Shown: piece after piece, positions 27,930 to 36,854 of the stretch | Position numbering within the stretch: position 1 is the stretch's first letter | How the letters are laid out: each line of letters begins with the position of its first letter | Origin: Bacteroidota bacterium | GTDB lineage: Bacteria; Bacteroidota; Bacteroidia; Chitinophagales; Saprospiraceae | DNA: 64,000 nucleotides | Assembly: GCA_024642665.1 (NCBI GenBank) | Contig: JAHEAR010000013.1 | Span: forward strand, 1-64,000 | Direction of reading: 5' to 3' | Position numbers and translations under genes: made by a program | The notes under the pieces: model-generated | What the model saw: the letters and a program-made list of their open reading frames with translations, nothing else | Databases searched by the model: none | What the model was told of the DNA's origin: nothing

Positions 27930-28170
27930 GGCCATCAACTGCCTGTTTAAAAACTTATCCTGATAAAATTCGTTACGGTTATCAAATATTAAATAATCCA
28001 ACTTTTCTTTGGATTCGGTCCAAAACGGAAACTTTATTTTTTCCTAACTGTTTGAGAATAAATAACATATCAATCATATGACCACAAGTAAACGACAATA
28101 GGACAGGTTCAAAAATCCATTTCGTATTTTGTGGCACTTTTAGGTAGAAATCCAAGTCATTCAATTGCTT

Positions 28171-29271
28171 ATGAGAACATTAAAATTCGCGACCACCGAC
28201 AAAAATCAATTGCAATTTGCCGCTGCGGTGCGTAAAAATGTCAACGACTATTTCAAGGACAAAGGCATTTCAACCAAAGGTAACTATGCCATGGTCCTTC
28301 AGACGATTGTCATGTTGTCGCTGTATCTCGTTCCATTTATACTTTTTCTGACCGTATCCTTAAACGTCTGGGTGGCGATTGGATTGACGATCATGATGGG
28401 ATTAGGGACAGCCGGGATTGGAATGAGTGTCATGCATGATGCTGTGCATGGATCCTACTCCAAAAAAGAATGGATCAATAAGATGGTAGGAGGCTCCATG
28501 TATCTGGTCGGTGCTAATGTCTTCAATTGGAAAGTACAACACAATATTCTACATCATACCAATACTAATATTGATGGTTTTGATCATGATATCGATTCGA
28601 AAGGACCAATCAGGCTTTCGCATTCCGCCCCTTACAAGAAGTTTCACCGCTACCAGCACTTTCATGCATTCTTTTTCTATGGTCTGATGACGATTTCAAA
28701 GCAAATTCAGGATTTCACACAATTGGCAGAATTTAACAAAGCAGGGATTACACGTCAACTAAAGAAAAATCCTACAACAGAATACTTGAAAATGATCATG
28801 TTCAAGGCGTTATATCTGATTACATTCATCGGCTTACCCATCCTGCTCACGGATTATTCCTGGTGGCAGGTATTGATAGGATTTCTGATTATGCACTGGA
28901 CTGCAGGCTTTGTATTAAGTGTCATTTTTCAACTGGCGCATGTCGTAGAAGGCGCTGAACAACCCTTACCCAACGAAGATGGTCTTGTGGAGAGTGATTG
29001 GGCTGCCCATGAATTAGCGACGACGGCAAATTTTGGTCCTAAAAACTGGTTGTTAACCTGGTATGTCGGTGGATTGAACTTTCAAATTGAGCATCATTTG
29101 TTTCCGAATATCTGTCACATTCATTATCAAAAGATTGCTCCGATCGTGGAGCAGACGGCAAAAGAATATGGTTTACATTATAATCTCAAACCTCGTTTTC
29201 GGGATGCGTTGGCCTCTCACTTCCGAACATTAAAAATGCTTGGGAGACCAGCAAGTACTAGTCTTGCTTAA
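28171..29271 (+). CDS. Membrane fatty acid desaturase (acyl-CoA/acyl-lipid type)
   Basis: From the ATG at 28171 this is a 366-residue membrane di-iron desaturase. The three His boxes are present: HDAVH at about residue 90, HNILHH at about 124, and FQIEHHLF at about 304, the QxxHH form typical of front-end or linoleoyl-CoA-type desaturases. There is no cytochrome b5 domain. Hydrophobic hairpins lie at about 45-85 and 205-255. It introduces double bonds into membrane acyl chains using an external electron donor, and the ferredoxin at 41979 is a conceivable but unlinked donor. A strong terminator follows. Confidence 0.93.
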   Translation: MRTLKFATTDKNQLQFAAAVRKNVNDYFKDKGISTKGNYAMVLQTIVMLSLYLVPFILFLTVSLNVWVAIGLTIMMGLGTAGIGMSVMHDAVHGSYSKKEWINKMVGGSMYLVGANVFNWKVQHNILHHTNTNIDGFDHDIDSKGPIRLSHSAPYKKFHRYQHFHAFFFYGLMTISKQIQDFTQLAEFNKAGITRQLKKNPTTEYLKMIMFKALYLITFIGLPILLTDYSWWQVLIGFLIMHWTAGFVLSVIFQLAHVVEGAEQPLPNEDGLVESDWAAHELATTANFGPKNWLLTWYVGGLNFQIEHHLFPNICHIHYQKIAPIVEQTAKEYGLHYNLKPRFRDALASHFRTLKMLGRPASTSLA

Positions 29272-29300
29272 AAAACAAAATGCCCTTACTGGCTTTAAAA

Positions 29301-29340
29301 AGAGAGGTTAGTATGTCCGCCAAGCTAACCTCTTTTTTTT
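29301..29340 (+). terminator. Rho-independent terminator of the desaturase gene
   Basis: Arms AGAGGTTAG (29303-29311) and CTAACCTCT (29325-29333) pair perfectly and are followed by a run of eight T. Confidence 0.92.
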
Positions 29341-29794
29341 ATCAATTTCATGATCATAAAATTTACTGAACAAGGGCTGAAGATGAAAATTAATGGAATG
29401 TTTGGCGGTGTTCCCCTCTTAATTCATAAAACCATTGCAGGAGGCAAAATCGGCAAACCATTACTATTGATATCAGCGACATGCGAATTGCATCTTGCAA
29501 TTCAAAAATGGGGTCTGAAAGTATGCATTTATATGTTCATACTTACTTTGAGGCCGTTATGAATCTAAAGCAAATGAACCCAAGAAAAGCGATTAGGATC
29601 CGCCGAGAAGACACATCCACACCTGCTTTGGGTGGAAAGTAAAGCAGTATTTCCCGTTTTCATCATGCCACATATCAATCTATATTTCAAAGGATTAGAT
29701 TTAACTCAAAAGGTATAGCCATCTTTCCTCATCCTTATAAGGTAGCCGTTTGATCAGCTAAAATCATTACATTTATGCTTAAATAATCTGTGCT
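29341..29794. other. Intergenic region with a short palindrome
   Basis: About 450 bases without a convincing gene. A 70-codon open frame at 29350-29562 shows no family features. A near-perfect palindrome GAATTGCATCTTGCAATTC (29485-29503) has 8-bp arms and a 3-nt spacer, and could be an operator or small hairpin. The next gene starts at 29795. Confidence 0.5.
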
Positions 29795-30253
29795 ATGAAA
29801 TCTGGTCTCTTCCTTTTATTTTTTATGTTTCTACTCTGTGGCAGTTCGTCCGCACAATGGAGTATTGGGGCACGTTTTGGCGGTGCCTCCGGCGTCAGTT
29901 TGAAAAGTTATTCAAAGACCGGCGGACTGAATTTTGAATTCATCGCGGCGCGTGATTTTGATGATGAAGTAGAGGGTTTTTCACTCACCGTTCTTGGTCA
30001 GAAATTTGGGGCACTTTCAGAAAGCGGTAAGTTGGGGGCATTTATAGGCCTCGGAGAGACGATGGTATTTGGGGATGATTTTTTACTGGGCGTAAGTGGA
30101 TCCATAGGATTTGATTGGCGAATTGGGAGGATTGGTTTACAACTGGACTGGTTGCCCACCTGGATTTTTGTTAACAAAAGCTATTTCAGTCCTATCAATG
30201 CCGGGGTTACAGTGCGCTGGATGTTTGGCGGTCCAATTCGTTCAACTAATTAA
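29795..30253 (+). CDS. Small outer-membrane-barrel-like exported protein
   Basis: This 152-residue protein has a signal peptide (LFLLFFMFLLCGSSSAQW). The rest is composed of alternating beta strands rich in Gly and aromatic residues (SIGARFGGASGVSLKSYS, then GFDWRIGRIGLQLDWLPTW). The end VTVRWMFGGPIRSTN is barrel-like but lacks a terminal aromatic. It resembles small eight-stranded barrels of Bacteroidota. Function is unknown. It is the first of three envelope genes in the same direction with gaps of about 50 bp. Confidence 0.75.
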   Translation: MKSGLFLLFFMFLLCGSSSAQWSIGARFGGASGVSLKSYSKTGGLNFEFIAARDFDDEVEGFSLTVLGQKFGALSESGKLGAFIGLGETMVFGDDFLLGVSGSIGFDWRIGRIGLQLDWLPTWIFVNKSYFSPINAGVTVRWMFGGPIRSTN

Positions 30254-30301
30254 TTTTATTCATCAATTTCAATTCTTTCTTCAGACTTAATATGTAAAAT
30301 A

Positions 30302-30937
30302 ATGATGAAGTTTCCCTTTTGGATTCTATTTGCATTTCTATTATTTGCAACTTCCGCATCTGCTCAATTATTTCAATTGAACCCTTATGTTGGCCATCAG
30401 CTTCCTATGCCAATACATACCTACAATGGTAAATTCAATACAGGTGGTGGTATCAATTATGGTTTAAACGCGGCCTGGGGAAGTGGACTTTCCGGTGGTG
30501 GATTTTCCCAAAACGCATTTCTCGAGATTCAATATAACTACCATCAAACAGACATGAAATACAGTTTCTATGGCGGAAACATTGAACAACTGGGTGATCT
30601 CAACGTACATAATATCCTGCTTGGTGGTCTCAAAGGTATCGGCAATGAAAAATTTGAAACCTATGGCGGCTTGTTTTTTGGTGTGACTATATTCGATCCT
30701 GTAGATCCGGCTGCTTACGGGTATACCCGTTTTACTATGGCTGCAAATGCCGGCATGAAATACTATGTCACTCCAGCCTTTGGTATTAGACTGAATGCTC
30801 AATTATATATGCCATTTTGGGGAAGCAGTTATTCATTTGGCTGGGGAGTAGGTGGCTATGGCTATGTCTCTACCGTCATCAGTCCTTACATGAATTTTGA
30901 TATTGGGGTTTTTGTCAACATTGATAAAAGCTATTAA
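30302..30937 (+). CDS. Outer membrane beta-barrel protein
   Basis: This 211-residue protein has a signal peptide (FPFWILFAFLLFATSASAQ). It is followed by Gly/Tyr/Phe-rich strands (GGINYGLNAAWGSGLSGG, then NAFLEIQYNYHQTDMKYSF) and the typical late segment YYVTPAFGIRLNAQLYMPFW. The C-terminus ends in MNFDIGVFVNIDKSY, a terminal aromatic as in outer membrane barrels. The ATG repeats (MM), so the start could be 30302 or 30305. Its neighbours are another exported protein and a lipoprotein in the same direction. The role is unknown. Confidence 0.8.
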   Translation: MMKFPFWILFAFLLFATSASAQLFQLNPYVGHQLPMPIHTYNGKFNTGGGINYGLNAAWGSGLSGGGFSQNAFLEIQYNYHQTDMKYSFYGGNIEQLGDLNVHNILLGGLKGIGNEKFETYGGLFFGVTIFDPVDPAAYGYTRFTMAANAGMKYYVTPAFGIRLNAQLYMPFWGSSYSFGWGVGGYGYVSTVISPYMNFDIGVFVNIDKSY

Positions 30938-30985
30938 TATAAAAATATAAACTTCATCCTATTTAATAAAATCAAAAACAATCCA

Positions 30986-31630
30986 ATGAGAAAATTATTT
31001 TTCAGTATGGCTGTAATGACAGCAATTATTTTCACTTCATGTGCACCGACTATGAAAATAACGGGCAACTGGATGAATGAAGATGTCATGGGTAAAGGCA
31101 AATTTCAAAAAGTTTTTATTTATGGTATTTTTCCTGATGAAGGAACCAGACAATCCGTTGAGAATGCTTTGGCAAAAGCTGCGGAAATGGAAGGCATTGA
31201 AGTGGTCAAAAGCTATCAGGCTTTTGGGCCAAATTTCCCTATGCAAAGTACCACCGATGACGATATCCTTGCCAAGATTAAATCTACTGGTTGTGATGCT
31301 GTTTTTACAACATCTTTAGTAGATGTCAAATCAGAAACACGATACGTTCCCGGGACTACTTCCTACTCACCTTATCCCGCTTATGGTTATTATGGCAGTT
31401 TTGGCGGCTACTACAGCCACAGCGCCTACATCTATGAGCCCGGGTATTATACGGAGGACAACACCTACTTTTTGGAAAGCAATTTATATGATACGGAGAA
31501 TGGTCAAATCGTTTGGTCAGTTCAATCTGAAGCCTACAATCCTGCCAATGCCGATAATGCTGCAAGACAATATGCAGCTTTATTGTTTGACAAACTCAAG
31601 CGAGAAGGATTGGCACATGCTAAGAAATAA
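30986..31630 (+). CDS. Lipoprotein of unknown function
   Basis: This 214-residue protein has a lipoprotein signal (MAVMTAIIFTSCAP, Cys19). A domain of about 85 residues follows (KVFIYGIFPDEGTRQSVENA, then GCDAVFTTSLVDVKSETR) that resembles a nucleotide-free alpha/beta sandwich seen in small envelope lipoproteins. A Tyr/Gly/Ser-rich low-complexity segment (YPAYGYYGSFGGYYSHSAYI) lies at about 130-150, followed by FLESNLYDTENGQIVWSVQS. I cannot name the family. It follows the barrel gene after 48 bp and ends with a strong terminator, so the three genes form a unit. Confidence 0.82.
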   Translation: MRKLFFSMAVMTAIIFTSCAPTMKITGNWMNEDVMGKGKFQKVFIYGIFPDEGTRQSVENALAKAAEMEGIEVVKSYQAFGPNFPMQSTTDDDILAKIKSTGCDAVFTTSLVDVKSETRYVPGTTSYSPYPAYGYYGSFGGYYSHSAYIYEPGYYTEDNTYFLESNLYDTENGQIVWSVQSEAYNPANADNAARQYAALLFDKLKREGLAHAKK

Positions 31631-31670
31631 TTTGGCCATTTATTAAATCCTCTTATGGTTATTGACCAAA

Positions 31671-31709
31671 AAAAGCACTGAAGGATGATTTCTTTCAGTG
31701 CTTTTTTTT
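31671..31709 (+). terminator. Rho-independent terminator after the lipoprotein gene
   Basis: The 12-bp arms AAAAGCACTGAA (31671-31682) and TTCAGTGCTTTT (31694-31705) are followed by further T residues to 31709. Confidence 0.93.
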
Positions 31710-31800
31710 CATAGGGTACAAAGTCTTTGGCAAAGTATATTAAGCAACTCCTTTATAAAATCTTAGCAATACTTGAAATGCTTTGAACGCGTATGTTGAA

Positions 31801-32365
31801 ATGAAGAGAGCAAATTACTTTTACTTTGTTTCATTTTTTTATTTGCACACTTCGCAATACAAGCACAAACACTTACTTCTGATCCGACTCCCGATTCACA
31901 TCAGACCGATTTTATCGATGTCATCAGCTATGCTTTCAGAAAATTCTGGCCTTTAAGTAAAAAGAATCCATCGTATGTCCTTGCCTTCTCGCATTGGGCT
32001 ACTTATTCAATTTCCGGAGAGCGTCCTTACCTCAACCTCCCTTACACCGGATCAGATACATTCAACAGGAGTGGCCGTGGCTACACAATTGGTTATTTCA
32101 GAGGAAATTCCTTTGCCTATTTTGAAACGGAATACCGATATCCCATTTTGCGAAATAAACTAATCCGTGGTGTGATTTTTTTGAATTTTCAAGCGGCTGC
32201 TAATGATGACGGAATGATAGTGTTTCAGGCATGGAATACAGGAGGGGGTGCAGGATTGCGATTTCTTTTTCAGAAAAGAAGCAGGACTACCGTTTGTATT
32301 GATTTCTCCAAAGGAAATTGTGGTTCCAGTGGTATATCTTTTTCGGATTAAATGATGTCTTTTAA
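31801..32365 (+). pseudogene. Broken, truncated BamA/TamA-family outer membrane barrel gene
   Basis: One frame running from about 31812 to 32345 encodes a signal-like KLLLLCFIFLFAHFAIQAQ segment. Strands resembling the last third of Omp85 barrels follow, such as RSGRGYTIGYFRGNSFAYFE and WNTGGGAGLRFLFQKRSRTT. Two lesions are visible. The start ATG at 31801 is in a different frame from the signal peptide. Near 32340 the frame slips so that TAA at 32349 stops it early, whereas another frame would read FGLNDVF and stop at 32365, the expected C-terminal Phe. The central barrel also seems missing, because only about 40 residues separate the signal from the C-terminal strands. It is probably decayed, or carries sequence errors at both ends. 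Confidence 0.75.
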
Positions 32366-33282
32366 TCTGATTTCAATGTTAATGAAAAATCAATTACCTC
32401 TATCAAGGTCTTTAGCACCTCGTTCTTTTTTGTCCATGGAATAAAATGATTTTCACCATCAAAAGTCATTTCTATCAATGTGTCTGCATGGTTTAGTTTT
32501 TCTTTGGCAAAATCTAAATTGGCATAAGGCACAATAATGTCCTCATTGCCATGCAACACAGCGACCGGCATCGTCAATCGATCCCAATCATCTTCTAATA
32601 AAAGCAGGCCGGTACGCAAGGGCATCTGCTCCTCATTACTGACACGTAAGGAGACTGGAAGGATATCCCTTAATAAAGGAATGTCAATCCATTTCCGCCA
32701 GGATTCAGATTCAGGTTCCTGATACGGACTGATGGATCCGGCTATGATGACTAATCCTTTGACAGCGTTTGGATGCTGAATTGCAGCCTGCACCACTACA
32801 GCTCCGCCATAGCTATGGCCGACAAGCCAGTAATTTGAATAGCCCAATTGGACCATCATATCATATAATATATCTCCCTGGCGAGATAAATAAGGTTCTG
32901 ATTTGCCAAAATCCGAATTTCCATATCCGGGTCTGTCATACGTAATCAAGTCTACTCTTTCCAATAGAGACGAGTCTACCATATACTCTAAAAACGCATC
33001 TATGGATCCGGGTGAGCCATGCACCAAAATAAGTGCATTGCCTTTTGGTTCACCCTTACTTGTCTTGAGATAAACAATTTCTCTGTTGTGACATGTCAAC
33101 GTATCCAAAATCATATCAACGCCAGAAGGAAGAATAAAGGATTTAATATCCCGGTCGCTTTTCCTCATCGTAAACAAACCGGTATAGCGCACCGTCACTA
33201 ATGTTGCAATAGGCAGTAAAATAGCCAGCAGGGCTATCCGCACAGCCCACCGACGTAGTTTATCTTTTCTACGCGGGCTCAT
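32362..33282 (-). CDS. Membrane-anchored alpha/beta hydrolase
   Basis: From the Met at 33282 this is a 306-residue protein with an N-terminal membrane anchor (WAVRIALLAILLPIATLVTV). An alpha/beta hydrolase fold follows: ALILVHGSPGS is the oxyanion region, VGHSYGGAVV holds the nucleophilic Ser, AVLHGNEDIIVP the Asp and DGENHFIPW the His. The longer open frame to 33375 would add residues that overlap the upstream acyltransferase far more, so the later start is chosen. It still overlaps that gene by 14 bp, so the two are coupled. The substrate is unknown, though the pairing with an acyltransferase makes a lipid ester plausible. Its end overlaps the broken barrel gene by 4 bp. Confidence 0.87.
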   Translation of the reverse strand: MSPRRKDKLRRWAVRIALLAILLPIATLVTVRYTGLFTMRKSDRDIKSFILPSGVDMILDTLTCHNREIVYLKTSKGEPKGNALILVHGSPGSIDAFLEYMVDSSLLERVDLITYDRPGYGNSDFGKSEPYLSRQGDILYDMMVQLGYSNYWLVGHSYGGAVVVQAAIQHPNAVKGLVIIAGSISPYQEPESESWRKWIDIPLLRDILPVSLRVSNEEQMPLRTGLLLLEDDWDRLTMPVAVLHGNEDIIVPYANLDFAKEKLNHADTLIEMTFDGENHFIPWTKKNEVLKTLIEVIDFSLTLKSD

Positions 33283-34009
33283 AGGCAGGAATATTATTGA
33301 CGATCGCGGACTGCTCAAGATCGATCCAGTCCTGCGCTCTTTGACAAGTTGCTGCACCATGCAAAAGAGGGCCAAAGGCGATTCGTCCTTTGATTTCTTT
33401 TATAGCACTTAACTTAAAGAAGTGAGGAATGAAAGTATGCTTGCCTATATAAGCTACCCCTGGATCCTCGTAGTAGATGGCAATAGGCTGTACAGGGATT
33501 CCTGCCTCCTGCGCCGCTTCGAATGTTCTGGGACGAAAAGGGAGCGTTAGTGGTCCTGCCGAAGTAGTGCCTTCCGGAAATACCAGAATGGACTCCCCAT
33601 CAAACAGAGCATCTCTAACCGCATTGGCGGCATTTTTTCTGCTGTGCTTTTTATCACGCTCTACGAATATGGTACCGGTGATGTTGGCACTATACCCCAC
33701 AAGAGGCCAGTTGGATATCTCGGCTTTGGCTACAATTTTAGCATCAATATGCATGAGGATACTGATCGGGTCTATATAACTTATATGGTTAGCTATATAC
33801 AAACAAGACCCGGTGTAAGGCTCGCCTTCTACCTGCATACGCAGTCCCAGGTGCCTGGGCACGTGATTTAACCACCTCCTTCGATAATTAAGTCCCGCCT
33901 TTTCTTTTGATTTACCTCTGCATATTGCCCAAAAAAATCCAGCCATCCCGGTGACTGTTGAAAAAGCAAAATACAGGAATCTCCAAACAGATCGAATTCT
34001 CCCTTGCAT
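33269..34009 (-). CDS. plsC: 1-acyl-sn-glycerol-3-phosphate acyltransferase (PlsC-like)
   Basis: With the start at the Met at 34009 (MQGRIRSVWRFLYFAFST) the protein has 246 residues, the normal PlsC size. An upstream frame to 34153 would add 48 atypical residues and place the start beside a hairpin. The acyltransferase motifs are present: NHISYIDP (HxxxxD), GTIFVERDKKHSRK, and FPEGTTS with the EGT block. One membrane segment lies near the N-terminus. It makes phosphatidic acid from lysophosphatidic acid at the inner membrane. The hydrolase gene overlaps its end by 14 bp. Confidence 0.88.
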   Translation of the reverse strand: MQGRIRSVWRFLYFAFSTVTGMAGFFWAICRGKSKEKAGLNYRRRWLNHVPRHLGLRMQVEGEPYTGSCLYIANHISYIDPISILMHIDAKIVAKAEISNWPLVGYSANITGTIFVERDKKHSRKNAANAVRDALFDGESILVFPEGTTSAGPLTLPFRPRTFEAAQEAGIPVQPIAIYYEDPGVAYIGKHTFIPHFFKLSAIKEIKGRIAFGPLLHGAATCQRAQDWIDLEQSAIVNNIPAYEPA

Positions 34010-34160
34010 GAGACAAAGTAAACGGTTGTTTAGTGAAAGAAAAAATTCTCCCCAGGGCATAAAATCACTGTCTTTGAATCCAACCAAAATGGAACAAACC
34101 GGATCCGGGATAAATCCCAACATAAAAGGCAAGAAAATAGTCAGGGAAAACACTTAAAAT

Positions 34161-34206
34161 AATCAGGGTTTCTTACGCTCAAGGATGCTTGAAAACCCTG
34201 ATTTTT
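34161..34206. terminator. Terminator-like hairpin between plsC and the coiled-coil gene
   Basis: The 11-bp arms AATCAGGGTTT (34161-34171) and AAACCCTGATT (34193-34203) are followed by T residues on the plus strand. No plus-strand gene ends nearby. On the minus strand it lies before plsC, so it may be an attenuator-like leader structure for plsC or a relic. Confidence 0.5.
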
Positions 34207-34417
34207 AATGTTTATATAGCTGTTTTTCAATGCTTTATACCAATCAAAATAAAATCGTGTATAAAATAAATACGTTCGCTCGTTTATTTGTAAACAGAAT
34301 GCAAGCACACTATGAGACACCATTTTATGAAGTGCTTTTGATTCACTAAAACAGGTTAAACAGATGGTTCAGTAACTCTACTTTTTCAATTAATCCTTTC
34401 ACTAAAACAATTTTACC

Positions 34418-35380
34418 ATGACCGAAATGCAAAATTCAACAGAAAAGAGCACTGATCAAACTTGGAAAATAGCTGCCGGAATCCTTGGCCTTCTATTTGT
34501 CATAGCCCTTATTTTTGGCACAAACATTTACGCCAAGTACAAATCTACTGAGCATAAAGCAGTTTCCTTAGGCGAACAGCTGGATAGCACACGCTCTCAT
34601 CTTCAGGTAGAACTCGCTACCCTGAACGATTCCTACAAGTATCAAATTGATGTAAACGATACATTGTCCAGTGATCTTCAGGCAAAAATTATTGCGATTG
34701 AAGATCTGCAAGTGCGAATCGCACAGGCCAGAAAAGCACTCAAAACGAGTGAAGCAAACAATTCCGAAATCAAGGGTCGTTTAGCGCAGCTGGAAGAACT
34801 CAAAAGCGCTCTGGAAAAAGATATTCTTGGCCTCCGAGAAGAGAACAAATCACTTGTTGTCAGTAATAAAGACCTTAATACTGAGTTAGTCAGCACAAAA
34901 GATGAAGTAAATACACTAAACGCTAAGGTGATGTCACTGACGGCTGCCAATGGAAAGCTGACCAACAGATTGGCTAACGTAGCACCTGCAGGCTTCAGAG
35001 CGGATAACTTTACCGTTACCTCTGCCAACAAAAGAGATAAGATCACTACGAATGGTAAGCGTATTGATGAGATCACTGTAACTTTTGATCTTAACAATAT
35101 CCCTGCTGAGTTTCAGGGCGCACGTGACATCTATCTGGTACTATCTCAATTCAATGGCAATCCGGTGACTTCTGTTCCCGGACAGGAAGTAAACCTGAGG
35201 TTTGGCAACGAGCCGATACAATTACGTGCTGCTGATATTGAAAAAGCAACACTTAGAGATCGCCAATCAATTTCTATGTCATTTGAACCATCAGATAATC
35301 TCGATCCGGGGACTTATAATGTGATGGTTTATGCTGACAGTGGCTACCTTGGAAGTACAGGATTTTTAGTCAGCAAGTAG
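34418..35380 (+). CDS. Single-pass membrane protein with long coiled coil
   Basis: This 320-residue protein has one membrane helix (IAAGILGLLFVIALIFGTNIY) at residues 17-37. A long periplasmic coiled coil follows at about 45-190 (heptad-rich LEELKSALEKDILGLREENK). The C-terminal beta-rich domain of about 125 residues includes KRIDEITVTFDLNNIPAEF and DIYLVLSQFNGNPVTS, ending STGFLVSK. Such anchors with a coiled coil and terminal beta domain are common in Bacteroidota, but I cannot assign a function. It is flanked by a strong terminator and its neighbours are on the opposite strand, so it is monocistronic. Confidence 0.82.
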   Translation: MTEMQNSTEKSTDQTWKIAAGILGLLFVIALIFGTNIYAKYKSTEHKAVSLGEQLDSTRSHLQVELATLNDSYKYQIDVNDTLSSDLQAKIIAIEDLQVRIAQARKALKTSEANNSEIKGRLAQLEELKSALEKDILGLREENKSLVVSNKDLNTELVSTKDEVNTLNAKVMSLTAANGKLTNRLANVAPAGFRADNFTVTSANKRDKITTNGKRIDEITVTFDLNNIPAEFQGARDIYLVLSQFNGNPVTSVPGQEVNLRFGNEPIQLRAADIEKATLRDRQSISMSFEPSDNLDPGTYNVMVYADSGYLGSTGFLVSK

Positions 35381-35420
35381 AAAATCTGGGAGATTCCTTT
35401 TCGTATATAAACCTTATCCA

Positions 35421-35454
35421 GGAAGCCGGTCCTCCCAACCGGCTTCTTTTTTTT
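35421..35454 (+). terminator. Rho-independent terminator of the coiled-coil gene
   Basis: Arms GAAGCCGGT (35422-35430) and ACCGGCTTC (35438-35446) enclose a 7-nt loop, and an eight-T tail follows. Confidence 0.94.
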
Positions 35455-35580
35455 GATCTTTATTCACATATAAAATCGATGTTCGTTATTCCGCTCCAGC
35501 GGAAGATGTTCGGTGTTCATTTTCAGTTGAATCATATTGAGGATCGCCTCACTTACTTGAAAACAACTTACTGATAGACG

Positions 35581-36078
35581 TTAGACCGACAGCAGAAACT
35601 GATCAATAAATTCACGCACGCATCCCTGACCCCCTTCTCGTTGAAGCACCACATCCACCACTTTAATCACCGAAAAATGAGCATCATGCGGGCAGGCAGA
35701 AAATCCTACTTTTTCAAGCAGTTCAATATCATTTACATCATCACCGATATAGGCCACCTGGTCAAAAGAAAGATTTAATTCTTCCATCCAACGGTTGAGC
35801 ACTTCAAGCTTTGGCTCTTTGCCCGAATACAAACGTTCGATGCCAAGCATACGTGCACGCTCTTCCAAAATCTTTATGGAACGACTATGACTAAGCAGCG
35901 CTGTAGGTATACCCTTTTCTTTCAACAAGGAAATACCCATGCCATCGCGTACATTAAATTTTTTGGATTGCACGCCATTTGCATCGATATAAATACCGCC
36001 ATCCGTCAGTGTACCATCGACATCCAGTACCAGCAATTTAATGCGGGCTCCTTTTTCTTTTGTGTGCGCTTCGATCAT
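35581..36078 (-). CDS. kdsC: 3-deoxy-D-manno-octulosonate 8-phosphate phosphatase KdsC
   Basis: This 165-residue HAD phosphatase removes phosphate from Kdo-8-P to give Kdo for LPS. The catalytic VLDVDGTLTDGGIYI motif lies near residue 17-32, followed by KKFNVRDGMGISLLK and the late VAYIGDDVNDIELLEKVG motif with paired Asp residues. The compact form without a cap domain is typical of KdsC tetramers. It overlaps the end of kdsA by 4 bp. With kdsD upstream, the three genes cover three consecutive steps of the Kdo pathway. Confidence 0.94.
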   Translation of the reverse strand: MIEAHTKEKGARIKLLVLDVDGTLTDGGIYIDANGVQSKKFNVRDGMGISLLKEKGIPTALLSHSRSIKILEERARMLGIERLYSGKEPKLEVLNRWMEELNLSFDQVAYIGDDVNDIELLEKVGFSACPHDAHFSVIKVVDVVLQREGGQGCVREFIDQFLLSV

Positions 36079-36854
36079 GATTGGAGAGCTTTGCGAACTT
36101 TAACTACTTTTTCCAAAATACCCTGAAGCAAGTCAAGCTGCAGCATTGTGGAAGCATCACTCAATGCATTGGCAGGATCAGGATGTGCTTCGATAAACAA
36201 TCCGTCAGCACCTGTTGCTGCGGCAACCAGCGCGATTGTTTCAATGTATTCGGGATTGCCGCCACTCACACCGGTCATTTGATTAGGCACTTGTGTTGAA
36301 TGGGTACAATCCATAACAACGGGTACGCCGTGTTTTTTCAATCGAGGTATGACGGTAGCATCAACGATTAAATCTTCATAGCCGAATGAAAATCCTCGTT
36401 CACACACCCAGACATTTTTATTGCCGGTCGACTGTACTTTTTCGATGGGATATTTCATAGCTTCAGGACTAACAAACTGTCCTTTTTTGATATTCACAAC
36501 CTTTCCGGATTCTCCTGCAGCAAGAAGCAGAGATGTCTGCCGACATAAGAATGCCGGTATCTGCAAAACATCTACATACGCTGCCGCTAACGCAACATCC
36601 TGACTTTCGTGAATATCTGTCAGTGTGCGAACTCCAAACGCCTCTCCTATTCCTTTGATGATCTGCAGTGCATTTTCATCACCTATACCCGTGAAGCTAT
36701 CCACGCGGGTTCTGTTTGCTTTTCGAAAACTCGCTTTGAAAATATATTCAATCCCCAGTGCATCACAAATGGGCTTGATCGTCTTAGCAATCAGGTAAGG
36801 CGTAGATTCATTTTCTACAATACACGGCCCCGAAATGAGAAATAATTTATTCAT
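36075..36854 (-). CDS. kdsA: 3-deoxy-8-phosphooctulonate synthase KdsA
   Basis: From the Met at 36854 (MNKLFLISGPCIVEN) this is 259 residues, close to the usual size. The open frame extends to 36923 but those extra residues lie inside kdsD, so the later start is preferred. It condenses phosphoenolpyruvate with arabinose-5-phosphate to Kdo-8-phosphate. Typical segments include FKASFRKANRTRVDSFTGIG, LQIPAFLCRQTSLL, VCERGFSFGYEDLIVD and MDCTHSTQVPN. A His and Cys placed as in the metal-dependent class are present (SGPCIVEN). It overlaps kdsD by 8 bp and kdsC by 4 bp, so translation is coupled. Confidence 0.95.
   Translation of the reverse strand: MNKLFLISGPCIVENESTPYLIAKTIKPICDALGIEYIFKASFRKANRTRVDSFTGIGDENALQIIKGIGEAFGVRTLTDIHESQDVALAAAYVDVLQIPAFLCRQTSLLLAAGESGKVVNIKKGQFVSPEAMKYPIEKVQSTGNKNVWVCERGFSFGYEDLIVDATVIPRLKKHGVPVVMDCTHSTQVPNQMTGVSGGNPEYIETIALVAAATGADGLFIEAHPDPANALSDASTMLQLDLLQGILEKVVKVRKALQS

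Noticed and set aside
29350-29562. 70-codon open frame after the desaturase terminator
   Set aside because: No signal, membrane segment or family feature is visible; composition looks non-coding and neighbours have longer spacers.
31975-32351. Two short frames treated as separate small genes in the broken barrel region
   Set aside because: One of them is simply the end of the pseudogene frame and the other is its shadow in another frame; barrel strands explain the whole region.
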